Below, piece after piece: positions 34,498-44,505 of a DNA stretch of 47,445 nucleotides; position 1 is the stretch's first letter, and each line of letters begins with the position of its first letter. Location of the stretch: the NCBI GenBank assembly GCA_943788245.1, contig CALSPN010000007.1, positions 1 to 47,445 of the forward strand, in the 5' to 3' direction. Made by a program: the position numbers and the translations under genes. Source of the stretch: an uncultured Verrucomicrobiae bacterium. GTDB taxonomy: Bacteria; Verrucomicrobiota; Verrucomicrobiia; Limisphaerales; AAA164-E04. The notes below the pieces were generated by a model. The model was given only the letters and a program-made list of their open reading frames with translations, ran no database searches and was not told the origin of the DNA.

Positions 34498-35645
34498 TCC
34501 TCGTTGAGTGTCGTCCGGCGGAGTCGACGCACCCGGTGATTTTCGCTATCACCGACATAGACAGAGCCATCCTTGGCAACGAAGATACCATGCGGTCTGG
34601 CTAACCGGCACCTGAGTGCAGGTCCATCAGGGCCGTCACCCCGTTGTCCCGTTCCGGCGATAAGCTCAAGCCGTCCTGTCCCGGTGTTCAAGACACGTAT
34701 GCTGTGACTTTCCGTATCCGCGAGCCAGACATGGCCATCAGGTCCAATGCTGAGCCCTTTGGGTCCAGACAGTGTTGCCTCTCTGGCTGGGCCCCCATTG
34801 CCAGTAAACCCTTTTTTTCCTGTACCCGCTCTGTGTAGCAATTGCCCCTTTTTCATGTCGACACGATAGACAGCATTCCCCTCTCTCAATGCCAGCCAAA
34901 GGTCGCCATTCTCCGAAACGTCCAGAGCACGCGGTCCATTCAAAGGGGTATGAAAAAGAGGAGAACCATTGGGTGTTGGCTTCTTTTCTCCCGTTCCACT
35001 TAATGTTTCCACGAGATGACTGGAGCGCCCCACTCTACGAATCCGATGATTGCCGATATCGCAGATAAGTAGATTCCCCCAAGTATCAAACTGGATACTG
35101 TGCGGACGGTTGAACTCAGCTTGAATGGCAGACCCTCCATCCCCTGAATAACCAGCTTTCCCCAGGCCAGCGAAGGTAGTAATGATGCCTGTCCTGGCAT
35201 CGACTTTTCGTACGAGATGATTGGGCATTTCCACAAAAAACATATGACCTTCTCGATCAAATCGAATTTCATAAGGTTGATTCAGCCGAGCTTCAGTCGC
35301 CAGCCCGCCATCCCCCGAATACCCGGCCTCACCGCATCCCGCTACAGTGGTAATCACCCCTTCAGCCGAAAGCTTCCGGATGATGTGATTGTCGATATCA
35401 CAAAAATATAACGCCTTGTCGGGCCCGACAACCAGACCGTAAGGATTGTTCAACTGTGCCTCGATCCCGGGACCACCATCACCGGAATAACCTTTCAGCC
35501 CGGTGCCTGCCACCGTCTCAATAATCCATTCTGCAGCAAAGGATTGACTCGATAACAAGAGCCCCAACCCAGAGACGAGACAAGCAAGGGTGGCGGCACA
35601 AGCATGAGGATACCCTTTGAAATTGACGTGCAACTGAAACATCAC
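34494..35645 (-). CDS. exported NHL-repeat beta-propeller protein
   Basis: A 383-residue protein with a signal peptide (cleavage near SFAAE). It contains about six NHL-type blades, each of the form AGxGxxGYSGDGGxAxEAxLNxPYGLxxxxxGxLYxxDxxNHxIRK. The first three copies of YSGDGG are nearly identical. NHL propellers act as binding scaffolds or as enzymes of the SMP-30 type; no catalytic set is visible. Convergent with the DUF1080 gene, with the two stop codons overlapping in CTAA. Confidence 0.9.
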   Translation of the reverse strand: MMFQLHVNFKGYPHACAATLACLVSGLGLLLSSQSFAAEWIIETVAGTGLKGYSGDGGPGIEAQLNNPYGLVVGPDKALYFCDIDNHIIRKLSAEGVITTVAGCGEAGYSGDGGLATEARLNQPYEIRFDREGHMFFVEMPNHLVRKVDARTGIITTFAGLGKAGYSGDGGSAIQAEFNRPHSIQFDTWGNLLICDIGNHRIRRVGRSSHLVETLSGTGEKKPTPNGSPLFHTPLNGPRALDVSENGDLWLALREGNAVYRVDMKKGQLLHRAGTGKKGFTGNGGPAREATLSGPKGLSIGPDGHVWLADTESHSIRVLNTGTGRLELIAGTGQRGDGPDGPALRCRLARPHGIFVAKDGSVYVGDSENHRVRRLRRTTLNED

Positions 35646-35792
35646 TCCATGTCAGTCCCTTGCTCATTGATTTACAAGGAAAAATGGCTGAGGTCTCGTT
35701 ACACATGAATGAAGCGTCCTGTAATGATCCACCCTCGCGTTGCCAATGACAGAGTTTGGTCAAGGGAACACCCGAAAGCCGGGGTTCTCATC

Positions 35793-36671
35793 TTAATGCG
35801 GGGCAGCTGTGTCCTGAGTGACTTTGGTAAAATTCGAATCGTAAACTGAGTCTATCTGGAACCCATCGACTCCCTCCTTGAGAAGGCGTTGAATGTCTCT
35901 GCCCGCTGATTCCATATGCTCATCTGCGGGATAACGAAATGTATTGATCGCAGGAAAAATGAGCGCATGGGCTTTCTTCAGCTTTTCAACATCACCCGGC
36001 AGCAGTTGATTTGGTAACCCAAACCAGAACCGTTGACCTAATCGAATGCTGTGTCCTTCGCGCAAATGAAGCATTTCATTCGAAGTGGGGGTAAACATGA
36101 CGTGCTTCATGAGACTCCGCATTTGTTCTGAACCCGAGATGGTGATCGTCGCATGCTGCAGGTGATGCTTGAGAATGAGTAGATCTATCTGCTTCAGGAA
36201 CACCTCATTCTTCTGACCCGATTTGAAATCCAGCATCACCCCCAGATTAAGATCGCGACAAAGCCCCAGAGCGCCATCCAGGGTAAGGATATGGTCCTGT
36301 GAATTCAGGTATCTGGTATTTGACAGTTCACTCGAGACAAAGTCAGCAATCCGCCCGGGACGACCGCAGGCTTTATCTAGTGATCGATCATGAAACACAA
36401 CCGGCACACCCTCTCGAGATGCCTGCACGTCCAGTTCCACCATATCATAACCTCGTTCAGCAGCGCGCGTGATGGCGGTCAATGAACACTCCGGCGCATC
36501 CACCGATACCACACCTCCTCGATGTGCGATCAGAATGGGGCTTCTTGTAGTTAAGTCAGCACGATCCGTTAAATCAATCATTCCATCAGCCGCGAGCTGA
36601 CAGTTAAGGATCATGAAAAGTATCAGGCTCAGTCTCATGACCATGCATTGGATGCGTGTCTCACTCATCAT
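35793..36671 (-). CDS. exported glycerophosphodiester phosphodiesterase
   Basis: A start at 36671 gives about 292 residues with a signal peptide (MRLSLILFMILNCQLAADG). Starts at 36746 or 36644 are alternatives; the longer N-terminus is polar and unlikely. GDPD-family landmarks: LIAHRGGV, the metal-binding ELDVQASREGVPVVFHDRSLDK, LDGALGLCRDLNLGVMLDFKSG and, at the end, GVDGFQIDS. It splits glycerophosphodiesters, or related phosphodiesters, into glycerol phosphate and an alcohol outside the cytoplasm. Neighbouring genes give no pathway hint; about 150 bp separate it from the NHL gene on the same strand. Confidence 0.88.
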   Translation of the reverse strand: MMSETRIQCMVMRLSLILFMILNCQLAADGMIDLTDRADLTTRSPILIAHRGGVVSVDAPECSLTAITRAAERGYDMVELDVQASREGVPVVFHDRSLDKACGRPGRIADFVSSELSNTRYLNSQDHILTLDGALGLCRDLNLGVMLDFKSGQKNEVFLKQIDLLILKHHLQHATITISGSEQMRSLMKHVMFTPTSNEMLHLREGHSIRLGQRFWFGLPNQLLPGDVEKLKKAHALIFPAINTFRYPADEHMESAGRDIQRLLKEGVDGFQIDSVYDSNFTKVTQDTAAPH

Positions 36672-36866
36672 ATGCGTATCTTCAAAAACAGCAGGTGAAT
36701 CTGAATGGATCAGGCTGCCCTTTCCATTTTTGGAGAAGCAATCCAATCAACAGGGAGAGGTTAGGCACGCAGAAACCTTCGATATATGGCCGGCATAGGC
36801 TCGAAGTCGAATCTGTCCTTGATATTTCACAGAACAATTTAGCAGCACACTGTTCCATAATTAAAG

Positions 36867-38576
36867 TCATGCCAGTTCGGATTCCATGGATCGCAGCAAC
36901 CCATCCGGTTCACGCAAGGCTAATTCGACCATGGCATCAGCACGCAATTGAGCATTTGCCACGGCATAAAACCTCAGCTGAGGTGCATTTCCCGAGGGTC
37001 TGATATGACCGATGTCTTCATTATCAAAGTAGAACCGAACACCATCAATGTAGTTCATGCGCTGTATGGCGGTAAATCCTTCATCGGGTTGAAAATATTG
37101 AGTAGCCTCCTCACACAAATGGGCAATCATCAGTATCTCCTCAGTGGTCGCTGACCGCCTTTCACCAGAGCTAAAACGAAGCTGAGCTTCCCCTTCCCTC
37201 AATTCCCAGTCCAGTAAACCTTCAATGTCTGGCGTCCATTTCTGAAGCAGAGCCCGACTGGATTCTTGCGGAAATTGATCGATCAACCCTGCTTTCCCAA
37301 AGCGTGCAGGCAGTTTCCCCAGCAAATCAACAATGCTGCCCTTTTGCTCAAGGGCAGCAAAGAGGACACAAAGGATAGGAAAAAATGCATCCCGTGTCGC
37401 AAGGGGACTTAGTTTACGCCCGTCAAATGTGAGCTCTGAACCCACCATAAATCCTCCGTTCGCTTCCCATCCAACCACAGAGCGACTCTTATCCCGATGG
37501 ACGGCGTCCATGGTTTGAATAACATAGGGGGATCCAATTTGTGTCTTGAATGGTTGGATACCCTTGACTGCCAGATGTTGATCCACCGCGTCATTGGAAC
37601 TGACAGGCACAACAACATCCTGTACCTTTAGAAAATCAGCCACCAGCAAACCCAGCAAATCGCCATTGATAAACTGTAACCTCCCCCAGCCATCCACTCC
37701 ACAAACGAGGGGACGATCACTGTCTCCATCGGTTGAGATCACCGCATCCAGACGTATCCCATTTTCCGTTTTGGCTTCAACAAATGACTGAAGCTGATTC
37801 AGCCGTTCGTTGGATATATCTTCTGTATCAATGGGAACGAATGTATCGCTTCTTCCCTCCGTAAAAACTTGCGCTTCAAATGTTTTGAGCAATTCAACGA
37901 GCATATCCCTACCAACCGCCGAATGTTGGTAGACCAGAATTTTTTTCCCTTTGAGAAACCCTGAAGGGAAAAAGTCGGTGAACCTTTTTAGATACGCGTC
38001 ATGCGCCGCTGACTCTGAATCCGGGAGCTCTAGCACAGACTCGGGCTTGAGCCATCCTTCATCATCAAAAATAGATTGATCTTCCCCCATGGCATATTGG
38101 ATTTGGCGGACTTGCAAAACGCTGGACAGAATAGCCGACTCATCTGATTTGAGAATTTCGCCTTGAGGTCTGTTGAATTTAATGCCGTTGCGGTCAAAAG
38201 GGATATGACTTCCCGTCACCATAATGCTTGCCTGGTGGCGCTTTACCGCAAAATAAGTCAGTGCAGGGGTAGGCAAGCGCCCAAGATAACAGGTGACAAG
38301 TCCAGTATCATGAATGGCCCTCACAACGGCTCGCATGATGCTTCGATCAGGACTATTCGTACTGGGTCTCAAATCACCTGAAAGACATACCATGTCTCCC
38401 ACCTTGATCTGCTGGCGATCCATGAGAAATTCAAGAAATCCGGCAGCGTTGACATAGACCTCCAGATCGGTCATGTCTTCAACCAGCCCTCGCAATCCAC
38501 TCGTTCCAAATCGAAGAGCAGCCGGAGTGCGGCCGCGAAACTTGAGTTCGTCTTCTGTATGTTGAGAGGCTGTCAT
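36867..38576 (-). CDS. manB: phosphomannomutase/phosphoglucomutase family enzyme
   Basis: A 569-residue alpha-D-phosphohexomutase. FGTSGLRG (23-30) marks the N-terminus. The phosphoserine loop reads VTGSHIPFDRNGIKF with the catalytic Ser near 123; the usual loop is TASHNP, so this is a variant. The Mg-binding loop is DGDSDRP. A substrate-specificity loop (GWEANGGFMVGSEL) and the C-terminal phosphate-binding domain (VRFYFDNEDIGHIRPSGNAPQLRFY) are present. Its start overlaps the manA stop by 4 bp (ATGA), so the pair probably converts fructose-6-P to mannose-6-P and on to mannose-1-P. Phosphomannomutase is therefore preferred over phosphoglucomutase, by context rather than by sequence proof. Confidence 0.85.
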   Translation of the reverse strand: MTASQHTEDELKFRGRTPAALRFGTSGLRGLVEDMTDLEVYVNAAGFLEFLMDRQQIKVGDMVCLSGDLRPSTNSPDRSIMRAVVRAIHDTGLVTCYLGRLPTPALTYFAVKRHQASIMVTGSHIPFDRNGIKFNRPQGEILKSDESAILSSVLQVRQIQYAMGEDQSIFDDEGWLKPESVLELPDSESAAHDAYLKRFTDFFPSGFLKGKKILVYQHSAVGRDMLVELLKTFEAQVFTEGRSDTFVPIDTEDISNERLNQLQSFVEAKTENGIRLDAVISTDGDSDRPLVCGVDGWGRLQFINGDLLGLLVADFLKVQDVVVPVSSNDAVDQHLAVKGIQPFKTQIGSPYVIQTMDAVHRDKSRSVVGWEANGGFMVGSELTFDGRKLSPLATRDAFFPILCVLFAALEQKGSIVDLLGKLPARFGKAGLIDQFPQESSRALLQKWTPDIEGLLDWELREGEAQLRFSSGERRSATTEEILMIAHLCEEATQYFQPDEGFTAIQRMNYIDGVRFYFDNEDIGHIRPSGNAPQLRFYAVANAQLRADAMVELALREPDGLLRSMESELA

Positions 38577-39865
38577 TTTTTGCTGGGCACGAGTGCCAGA
38601 AATATCCTGACACCTGGGTCGAGTTCAAGCGTATAGCGAACATCGTGGCAAATCAACAGTGGGCTTCCCTGCTTCATGGCAATTTCACCACCCTCCCATT
38701 TCATACGACAAGATCCATTTGCAGGCATTTTTGTCGGAAACAGGATCTCAGGTCCATTGGATGACAGGGTCACTTCAAGCCGCCCGCTGCCGCTCGCTAT
38801 TTGATTCAATTCAAACTCGGCAGCACCGGATGAATATTTTTGAACCGCATTGGATTCCCCCGAGGGCTTTGCCGAAAGGATATCCACTTTTTCAGGATTG
38901 AATGAAACGTGTTGCATTAACTCATCGACATCCACGTGCTTGGACGTCAACCCACCACGCAGCACGTTATTGGAATTTGCCATGAGCTCAACGCCTACCC
39001 CTTCGAGGTAGGCGTGCAAGACTCCCGCCGGCAGATACATGGCCTGACCGGGGAGCAAGGAAACAAGGTTCAGTAGAAAAAACGACATCAATCCTCGATC
39101 GTGCAATCCATTCTCAGAGCAGCAGTTATTTGATTGTAAGACCCAATATTCGGCAGACTCTCTGGAAAAAGGCTGTCTGAAATGCCTTTCCTTCAAGCGC
39201 TGGATAACGGCAGCCAATCGCTCATGCACGTCCCCTGCATCCATACTCATCAGCTTTCCATACAATTTACGGATAGAATGAGAGACATCTTTTTCAAACT
39301 CATTCAAAAGAAAGGAGAACTCAGGCAAAGCGCTCAATTGATCCCTGATTTCATTGATGGGCCGAAATCCACGCAAGCCATAAAATGGAGTAAGTGCTGC
39401 AATGATCTCGGGTTTGTGGTTCACATCCTTGTAGTTTCTATGTCGGGCATCCAGCGCAATACCAATCTCATTTTCTTTTTTGAACCCCTCTTCAGCTGCA
39501 CTTTTTGTTGGATGAACCTGGATAGACAAAGGTTGAGCAGCTGCCAGTATTTTGAAGAGAAAAGGCAAAGCCTCATTAAAAGAAATACGCACGCGCTCCC
39601 CTAGCACCGTGAGAGGAAAATTTGCTATCACCTCCGCAAGTGAAATCCACTGACCATCAACAAGTACGTCGGACGGCAAGTCAGAATGAGCCCCCATCCA
39701 AAATTCGGCCCAAGGGCGTTTGTCCCTGTTGGGTTTTCCTGTCAGGGCCGGTATGGAATGCGGGTCTCCCCAGTCATAATGCTGCACGTGGCCGCGTAAT
39801 GGATATGCACCTGGAAAAAATTGTTTCACTCGAACACTGAAACGAAAAGGCTCCGACAATGTCAA
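38573..39865 (-). CDS. manA: mannose-6-phosphate isomerase, class I
   Basis: A 430-residue cupin-type enzyme. Zn ligands are visible in LSIQVHPTKSAAEEGF (Gln, His), HKPEIIAAL (Glu) and LPAGVLHAYLEGVGVELMANSNNVLRGGLTSKHVDV (His and the conserved Asn/Arg region). It interconverts fructose-6-P and mannose-6-P in the cytoplasm. The start is a TTG at 39865; an in-frame GTG at 39829, just before KQFFPGAYPLRGHVQHYDWG, is an equally good start because typical ManA proteins begin close to the QHYDWG motif. Neither has a clear ribosome site. It diverges from a sulfatase gene over a 59-bp gap and overlaps the mutase gene downstream. Confidence 0.92.
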   Translation of the reverse strand: MTLSEPFRFSVRVKQFFPGAYPLRGHVQHYDWGDPHSIPALTGKPNRDKRPWAEFWMGAHSDLPSDVLVDGQWISLAEVIANFPLTVLGERVRISFNEALPFLFKILAAAQPLSIQVHPTKSAAEEGFKKENEIGIALDARHRNYKDVNHKPEIIAALTPFYGLRGFRPINEIRDQLSALPEFSFLLNEFEKDVSHSIRKLYGKLMSMDAGDVHERLAAVIQRLKERHFRQPFSRESAEYWVLQSNNCCSENGLHDRGLMSFFLLNLVSLLPGQAMYLPAGVLHAYLEGVGVELMANSNNVLRGGLTSKHVDVDELMQHVSFNPEKVDILSAKPSGESNAVQKYSSGAAEFELNQIASGSGRLEVTLSSNGPEILFPTKMPANGSCRMKWEGGEIAMKQGSPLLICHDVRYTLELDPGVRIFLALVPSKK

Positions 39866-39924
39866 CCGAGAAGATAAAAGAGAGTCATTGCCTGATCTGG
39901 CTCAACCGCATAAATTGAAGTGAT

Positions 39925-41757
39925 ATGTATCAGGTTGCAGGAATATTGAGAGATATCTACAAGACATGGGCTCATTGCAAACGTGCCACCATAGTGGCTG
40001 TTTGCCTGGGGATTGGCTCCCCTTGGATGCAGGGCATTGGAGTCGGGACCTTGAACGCCGCGGGACGTCCCAACGTGATCCTCATCATCACCGATGATCA
40101 GGGTTATGGTGATTTTGGTTTTACCGGCAACCCGATTTTGAGAACCCCAAATCTTGACGCTCTCCAGCCTAAGAGCGCTCAAATGTCACAGTATTACGTA
40201 AGCCCGGTCTGCGCGCCCACGCGGGCCTGCCTCATGACCGGTAGATACAACTACCGCACTCGGTGTATCGATACCTACATTGGCCGGGCCATGATGGAGC
40301 CAGCAGAAATAACCGTCGCCGAATCACTCTATTCCGCAGGATATGCGACAGGGATTTTTGGCAAATGGCATATGGGTGACAATTACCCAATGAGAGCCAT
40401 GGATCAGGGATTCGAGGAATCTCTCGTACTACGCGGAGGAGGAATTGGGCAGCCCTCTGATCCGATTGGGGCGGAAGGTAAGTACACGGATCCAACGCTG
40501 TTTCACAATGGTCAGGAAGTGCAAAAGAAGGGCTACTGCACGGATATCTACTTCGATCACGCCCTGAAATTCATCGAAGTCAGTAAAACCCGTAATAGAC
40601 CCTTCTTTGTTTACCTTCCCACCAATGCTCCCCACGGGCCCTTTCATGATGTTCCTCAAGAGGAGTATGATTATTACAAGTCCTTGAATTTGGCGAATGA
40701 CCAATTCCCTCAAAATCAAGGGCATGCACTTCCCAAGAACGCTAACCTCGATAAAAGGGCGCGGATTTTCGCAATGATCGATAACATTGATCAAAATATC
40801 GGGAAGTTGAAAAATAGCCTAGAAGCACTGGAACTATTAGAGGATACGCTGATTATCTTCATGGTTGACAATGGGCCCAATGGACGTCGCTATGTATCGG
40901 GCTTCCAGGGAAGTAAGTCACATGTTCATGAGGGAGGCATCAGATCCCCTCTTTTGATGCATTGGCCAAATCGACTGAAAGCAGGCACATGGTCGGATAA
41001 AGTGGTGGCTCACATCGACATCACACCGACTATTCTGGATGCATGTGGGGTCAAAGACAGAAAAGTTTGGGATCAATTTGACGGACGCAGTTTCCTTCCT
41101 CTTCTTGATGGACGCAATAGGCAATGGCTAGATCGAACCGTCGTCATACAGTCTCATCGAGGTAACTTACCGGTCCGCTATCACCACTTCGCTGCGCGCA
41201 ATCAAAGATGGAAATTACTGCATGCCTCGGGATTCGGAAACGAATCATTTGAAGGTAGCCCCCGCTTCGAGCTCTATGACATGCTGCTCGATCCTTTCGA
41301 ATCACAAGACCTTTCCGCAACCTTCCCGCATATCGTTACTTCCATGACGAATGCCTATGACGCCTGGTTTGACGATGTCAGTTCAACTCGCCCCAATAAT
41401 TATGATCCTCCACGCATCATCATCGGATCACCAAAACAAAGTCGAAGTGTATTAACTCGACAGGATTGGCGTCATCAATCTGGGAAACCATGGGGTGCAG
41501 CATCCAACGGCGAATGGTGGACTCATTTTCAAAGATCTGGAGCCTACCAAGTCATCGTCCACACAAAAGGCGCTCAGGAACCCGATACAATAACGTTGAA
41601 AATTGGTGATAACGAATGGTCTGAATACGAGACAATATCGCCCTCTTCATTCAAATTTCAAATTGTCATCAATCGCGGTGGAGATCAAAAAATCAAAACG
41701 TGGGTCAAATCCGGCGATGTTTCCAGTGGCCCACATCAGTTAGAGATTTTGAATTGA
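39925..41757 (+). CDS. exported sulfatase with C-terminal beta-rich extension
   Basis: A 610-residue protein with an N-terminal hydrophobic leader (cleavage near LNAAG, residues 43-47). Sulfatase signatures: DDQGYGDFGFTG, formylglycine motif CAPTR with Cys96, GIFGKWHMGD, TNAPHGPF, MVDNGPNGRRYVSG and GGIRSPLLMHWP. About 130 C-terminal residues (after ARNQRWKLLHASG) form an added region ending GPHQLEI, common in exported sulfatases of this group. It releases sulfate from glycans. It shares a short divergent region with manA and lies 31 bp upstream of a dehydrogenase/cytochrome gene on the same strand. Confidence 0.94.
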   Translation: MYQVAGILRDIYKTWAHCKRATIVAVCLGIGSPWMQGIGVGTLNAAGRPNVILIITDDQGYGDFGFTGNPILRTPNLDALQPKSAQMSQYYVSPVCAPTRACLMTGRYNYRTRCIDTYIGRAMMEPAEITVAESLYSAGYATGIFGKWHMGDNYPMRAMDQGFEESLVLRGGGIGQPSDPIGAEGKYTDPTLFHNGQEVQKKGYCTDIYFDHALKFIEVSKTRNRPFFVYLPTNAPHGPFHDVPQEEYDYYKSLNLANDQFPQNQGHALPKNANLDKRARIFAMIDNIDQNIGKLKNSLEALELLEDTLIIFMVDNGPNGRRYVSGFQGSKSHVHEGGIRSPLLMHWPNRLKAGTWSDKVVAHIDITPTILDACGVKDRKVWDQFDGRSFLPLLDGRNRQWLDRTVVIQSHRGNLPVRYHHFAARNQRWKLLHASGFGNESFEGSPRFELYDMLLDPFESQDLSATFPHIVTSMTNAYDAWFDDVSSTRPNNYDPPRIIIGSPKQSRSVLTRQDWRHQSGKPWGAASNGEWWTHFQRSGAYQVIVHTKGAQEPDTITLKIGDNEWSEYETISPSSFKFQIVINRGGDQKIKTWVKSGDVSSGPHQLEILN

Positions 41758-41788
41758 AATCTCCCCATCATTATTCCATATTAGTATC

Positions 41789-44489
41789 ATGAGAAGTGTC
41801 GGATGGCATCGCAGGGCAAGTGCCCTGTTCAAGGCAATGATCTTGGGCCTGATTGGATTTCAAGCAGCAATCGGGGCCGCAACCCCCTGGGATAAGATCG
41901 TCCCTAACACCAGCATTGATCTACCGGACCGCCCCAAGTGGTTGAGCTACGCCACGGCTGACAGATTCCCAACCGTTCGTTTTAATCAACCCGTTCAGAT
42001 TGTTTTCCCCCCGGAGGAGGATAATGCGAGGATGTTTGTGGTTGAAAAAATCGGCCGTGTCGTTGTCATCAGCAACCGCGATAAGCCCGAGCCCACTACC
42101 TTCTTGAATCTGGGGATAAAAGTTTACAATTATTCGGAATCAGGCCTTCTCTCACTTGCGTTTCATCCTAATTACAAAGATAACGGGCGATTATTTATTT
42201 ATTATGTTGCTCAGGAATGGAACGGAACAGGCTGGGATTATTTTAACAGACTCTCCGAACTCAGCGTAGACCCGGAAGACCCTAACTCTGCACTTCCTGA
42301 TTCAGAAAAAATAATCATCAATCAACCTGACAAGCATTACGACCATAACGGAGGAGGCATGCTTTTCGGCCCTGATGGATACCTCTATCTATCCATTGGG
42401 GATGAGGGTGAATTCTACGATATTCTCGGAAATGGGCAAAAGCTTGATAAGAACCTTTTTGCTGGAATGATTCGGATTGATGTGGATAAACGCCAGGGAA
42501 ATCCGCTACCCAACCCACATGTCGCAAGTTCGGATCATTATGCTATTCCGTCAGATAATCCTTATTTGAATTTAAGAGAGTTTCAGGGAATCGAATTGGA
42601 ACCTGATAAGGTTCGTACCGAGTTCTATGCGATTGGCATGCGTAATCCATGGAGATTCTCTTTTGACCCATTGACCGGAAAACTCTACTCGGGAGATACC
42701 GGTGATCACACACGTGAAGAGATCAACGAGATTGTCCTGGGTGGCAATTATGGATGGCCAAAGCGGGAAGGGAGCCTGCCGGGCCCCCAGCGCCATGCTG
42801 TCCATGATGCTGATCATGGCTTCGTTGACCCGGTTGCCGAATACGGACGAGAAGATGGCAACGACATCGCAGGCATGTTGGTCTATCGCGGCACTCAGTT
42901 CCCCGAATTGGATGGATCGATTTTGTTCTCTGACTACTTCGGGGGCTGGCTGGGCAGAGCGGTCGTTGCAGAGGGGCAATCACCTCGAATCGAATGGCTT
43001 GCCTGGGATGGGCACATAGCGGATATCGCCTTGGACCCCGTCGACGGTCCGCGTTTTGATGGCTGATATGAGCGAAGGCCGAATCAAGTTTTTGACACCA
43101 CCCCCGTCGACCAACCTTTCCGATTTGCCACCGACACTGGCGGATACAGGAGCTTTCCTTGACGTAAAAAATTTCATTCTTCATCCCAGTTGGATTCCGT
43201 ATGAAATCAATGTTCCCTTCTGGTCTGATCATGCCACCAAGTCACGGTGGATAAGCTTGCCCGGCAGCAGCAGAGCGATGCGCTTTAAGGAGAATGAAGC
43301 CTGGGCTTTCCCCGGAGGAACCATTTTCATGAAACACTTTGACCTGGAAACACGCCGGGGAGATCCATCTACAAAAAAACGTCTTGAAACGAGGTTTCTT
43401 GTTTACACCGTGCTGGGCAGTTATTACGGAATCACTTACCGATGGAATGAAGCTCAGGACAATGCCATTCTCGTTCCTCCTGAGGGATTGAAAGAGACGA
43501 TAAGCATCGAGGAAGATGGCGTGGATCGATTGCAGGAATGGAACTTTCCCAGCGCGCGCGATTGTCTGGCATGTCACAATGGGGGACCTGATTTCAAGGC
43601 GGCTGGGCGTTTTGGACGATATGCCCTGGGCTTCAACACAGCCCAGCTTAACCGGGAAGCAAGTTTCGAGGGTGAAGTTTTCAATCAGCTTCACGCCATG
43701 GATCAAGCAGGCAGACTCAATCCTCCTTTGAATACACCCATCCATCAATTACCACGCTTGGCTGCGGCCGATGACGAAGAAGCCAGTCTGACTTACCGAG
43801 TCAGATCCTATCTTGCATCGAACTGTGAAGCATGCCACGAGAGTGTCTCCAGCCGATCCAGGCTTCACTGGAATGCCACCTTCGGGGTCACTACCCCCGA
43901 AACCAAAATCGTGCATGAAAAACCTTACAACCACATGGGCATACCGGATGGCCGCCTCATCCACCGTTTCGATCCATCGAAATCCATCCTACTCGAACGC
44001 ATTCGCCGCAATGGCATCGAGCGAATGCCGCCATTGGGCAGCACTGAAATCGATGAGCAAGCGGTCCATCTGATTCAACGCTGGATCACAGAAGATTTGT
44101 CCAAAGCCCAGTCGTTTACTGATTGGGTTCGCGTCTATTTCAGGGCAGTCAATGATCCTGACTCGATTGCCACCTTGGACAGTGACGGGGACAATATTTC
44201 AAACTTCCTTGAATTCCTGACACAAACCGACCCAACAGATCCAGATGACTTTTATAAGATGAGAATCGATCGCCATGAAAACACGGTTCAAATTCATGTG
44301 CCGACTATTTCAAACACTTATGCTGAGATTCAATGGACGGCAACTCCCGGAGATCATCAATCATGGAAAACCTTGGAAGTGCCGGAAAATACTCATTTCT
44401 ATCCGGCGAGTTCAACGCTGCGAACGATTGATGTCTCCAAGATTGATCTGGGGTCAGCCTTTTTCAGAGTGCGTCTTCGCGAGCTTTGA
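41789..44489 (+). CDS. PQQ-dependent sugar dehydrogenase fused to a two-haem cytochrome-like region, frameshifted
   Basis: The first frame (to 43066) has a signal peptide and a GSDH propeller: MFVVEKIGRVVVI, GLLSLAFHPNYKDNG, HYDHNGGGMLFGPDGYLYLSIGDEG, FYAIGMRNPWRFSFDPLTG, GGNYGWPKREG. It breaks after IALDPVDG. The next frame continues exactly where expected (VLMADMSEGRIKFLT) when one base in 43046-43054 is removed. The downstream part (to 44489) has WIPYEINVPFWSDHATKSRWI, two haem-type motifs (CLACH near 43565 and CEACH near 43830), and a DSDGDNISNFLEF calcium-type repeat near the C-terminus. The span of 2701 bases is one more than a multiple of three. Intact, it would be about 899 residues oxidising sugars and passing electrons to its own cytochrome region. 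Confidence 0.85.
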
Positions 44490-44505
44490 AAATAAGTCAG
44501 TTGGA

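Noticed and set aside
42723..43232. 169-codon minus-strand frame
   Set aside because: Antisense to the dehydrogenase/cytochrome gene with no recognisable domain; Arg/Pro/Cys-rich shadow.
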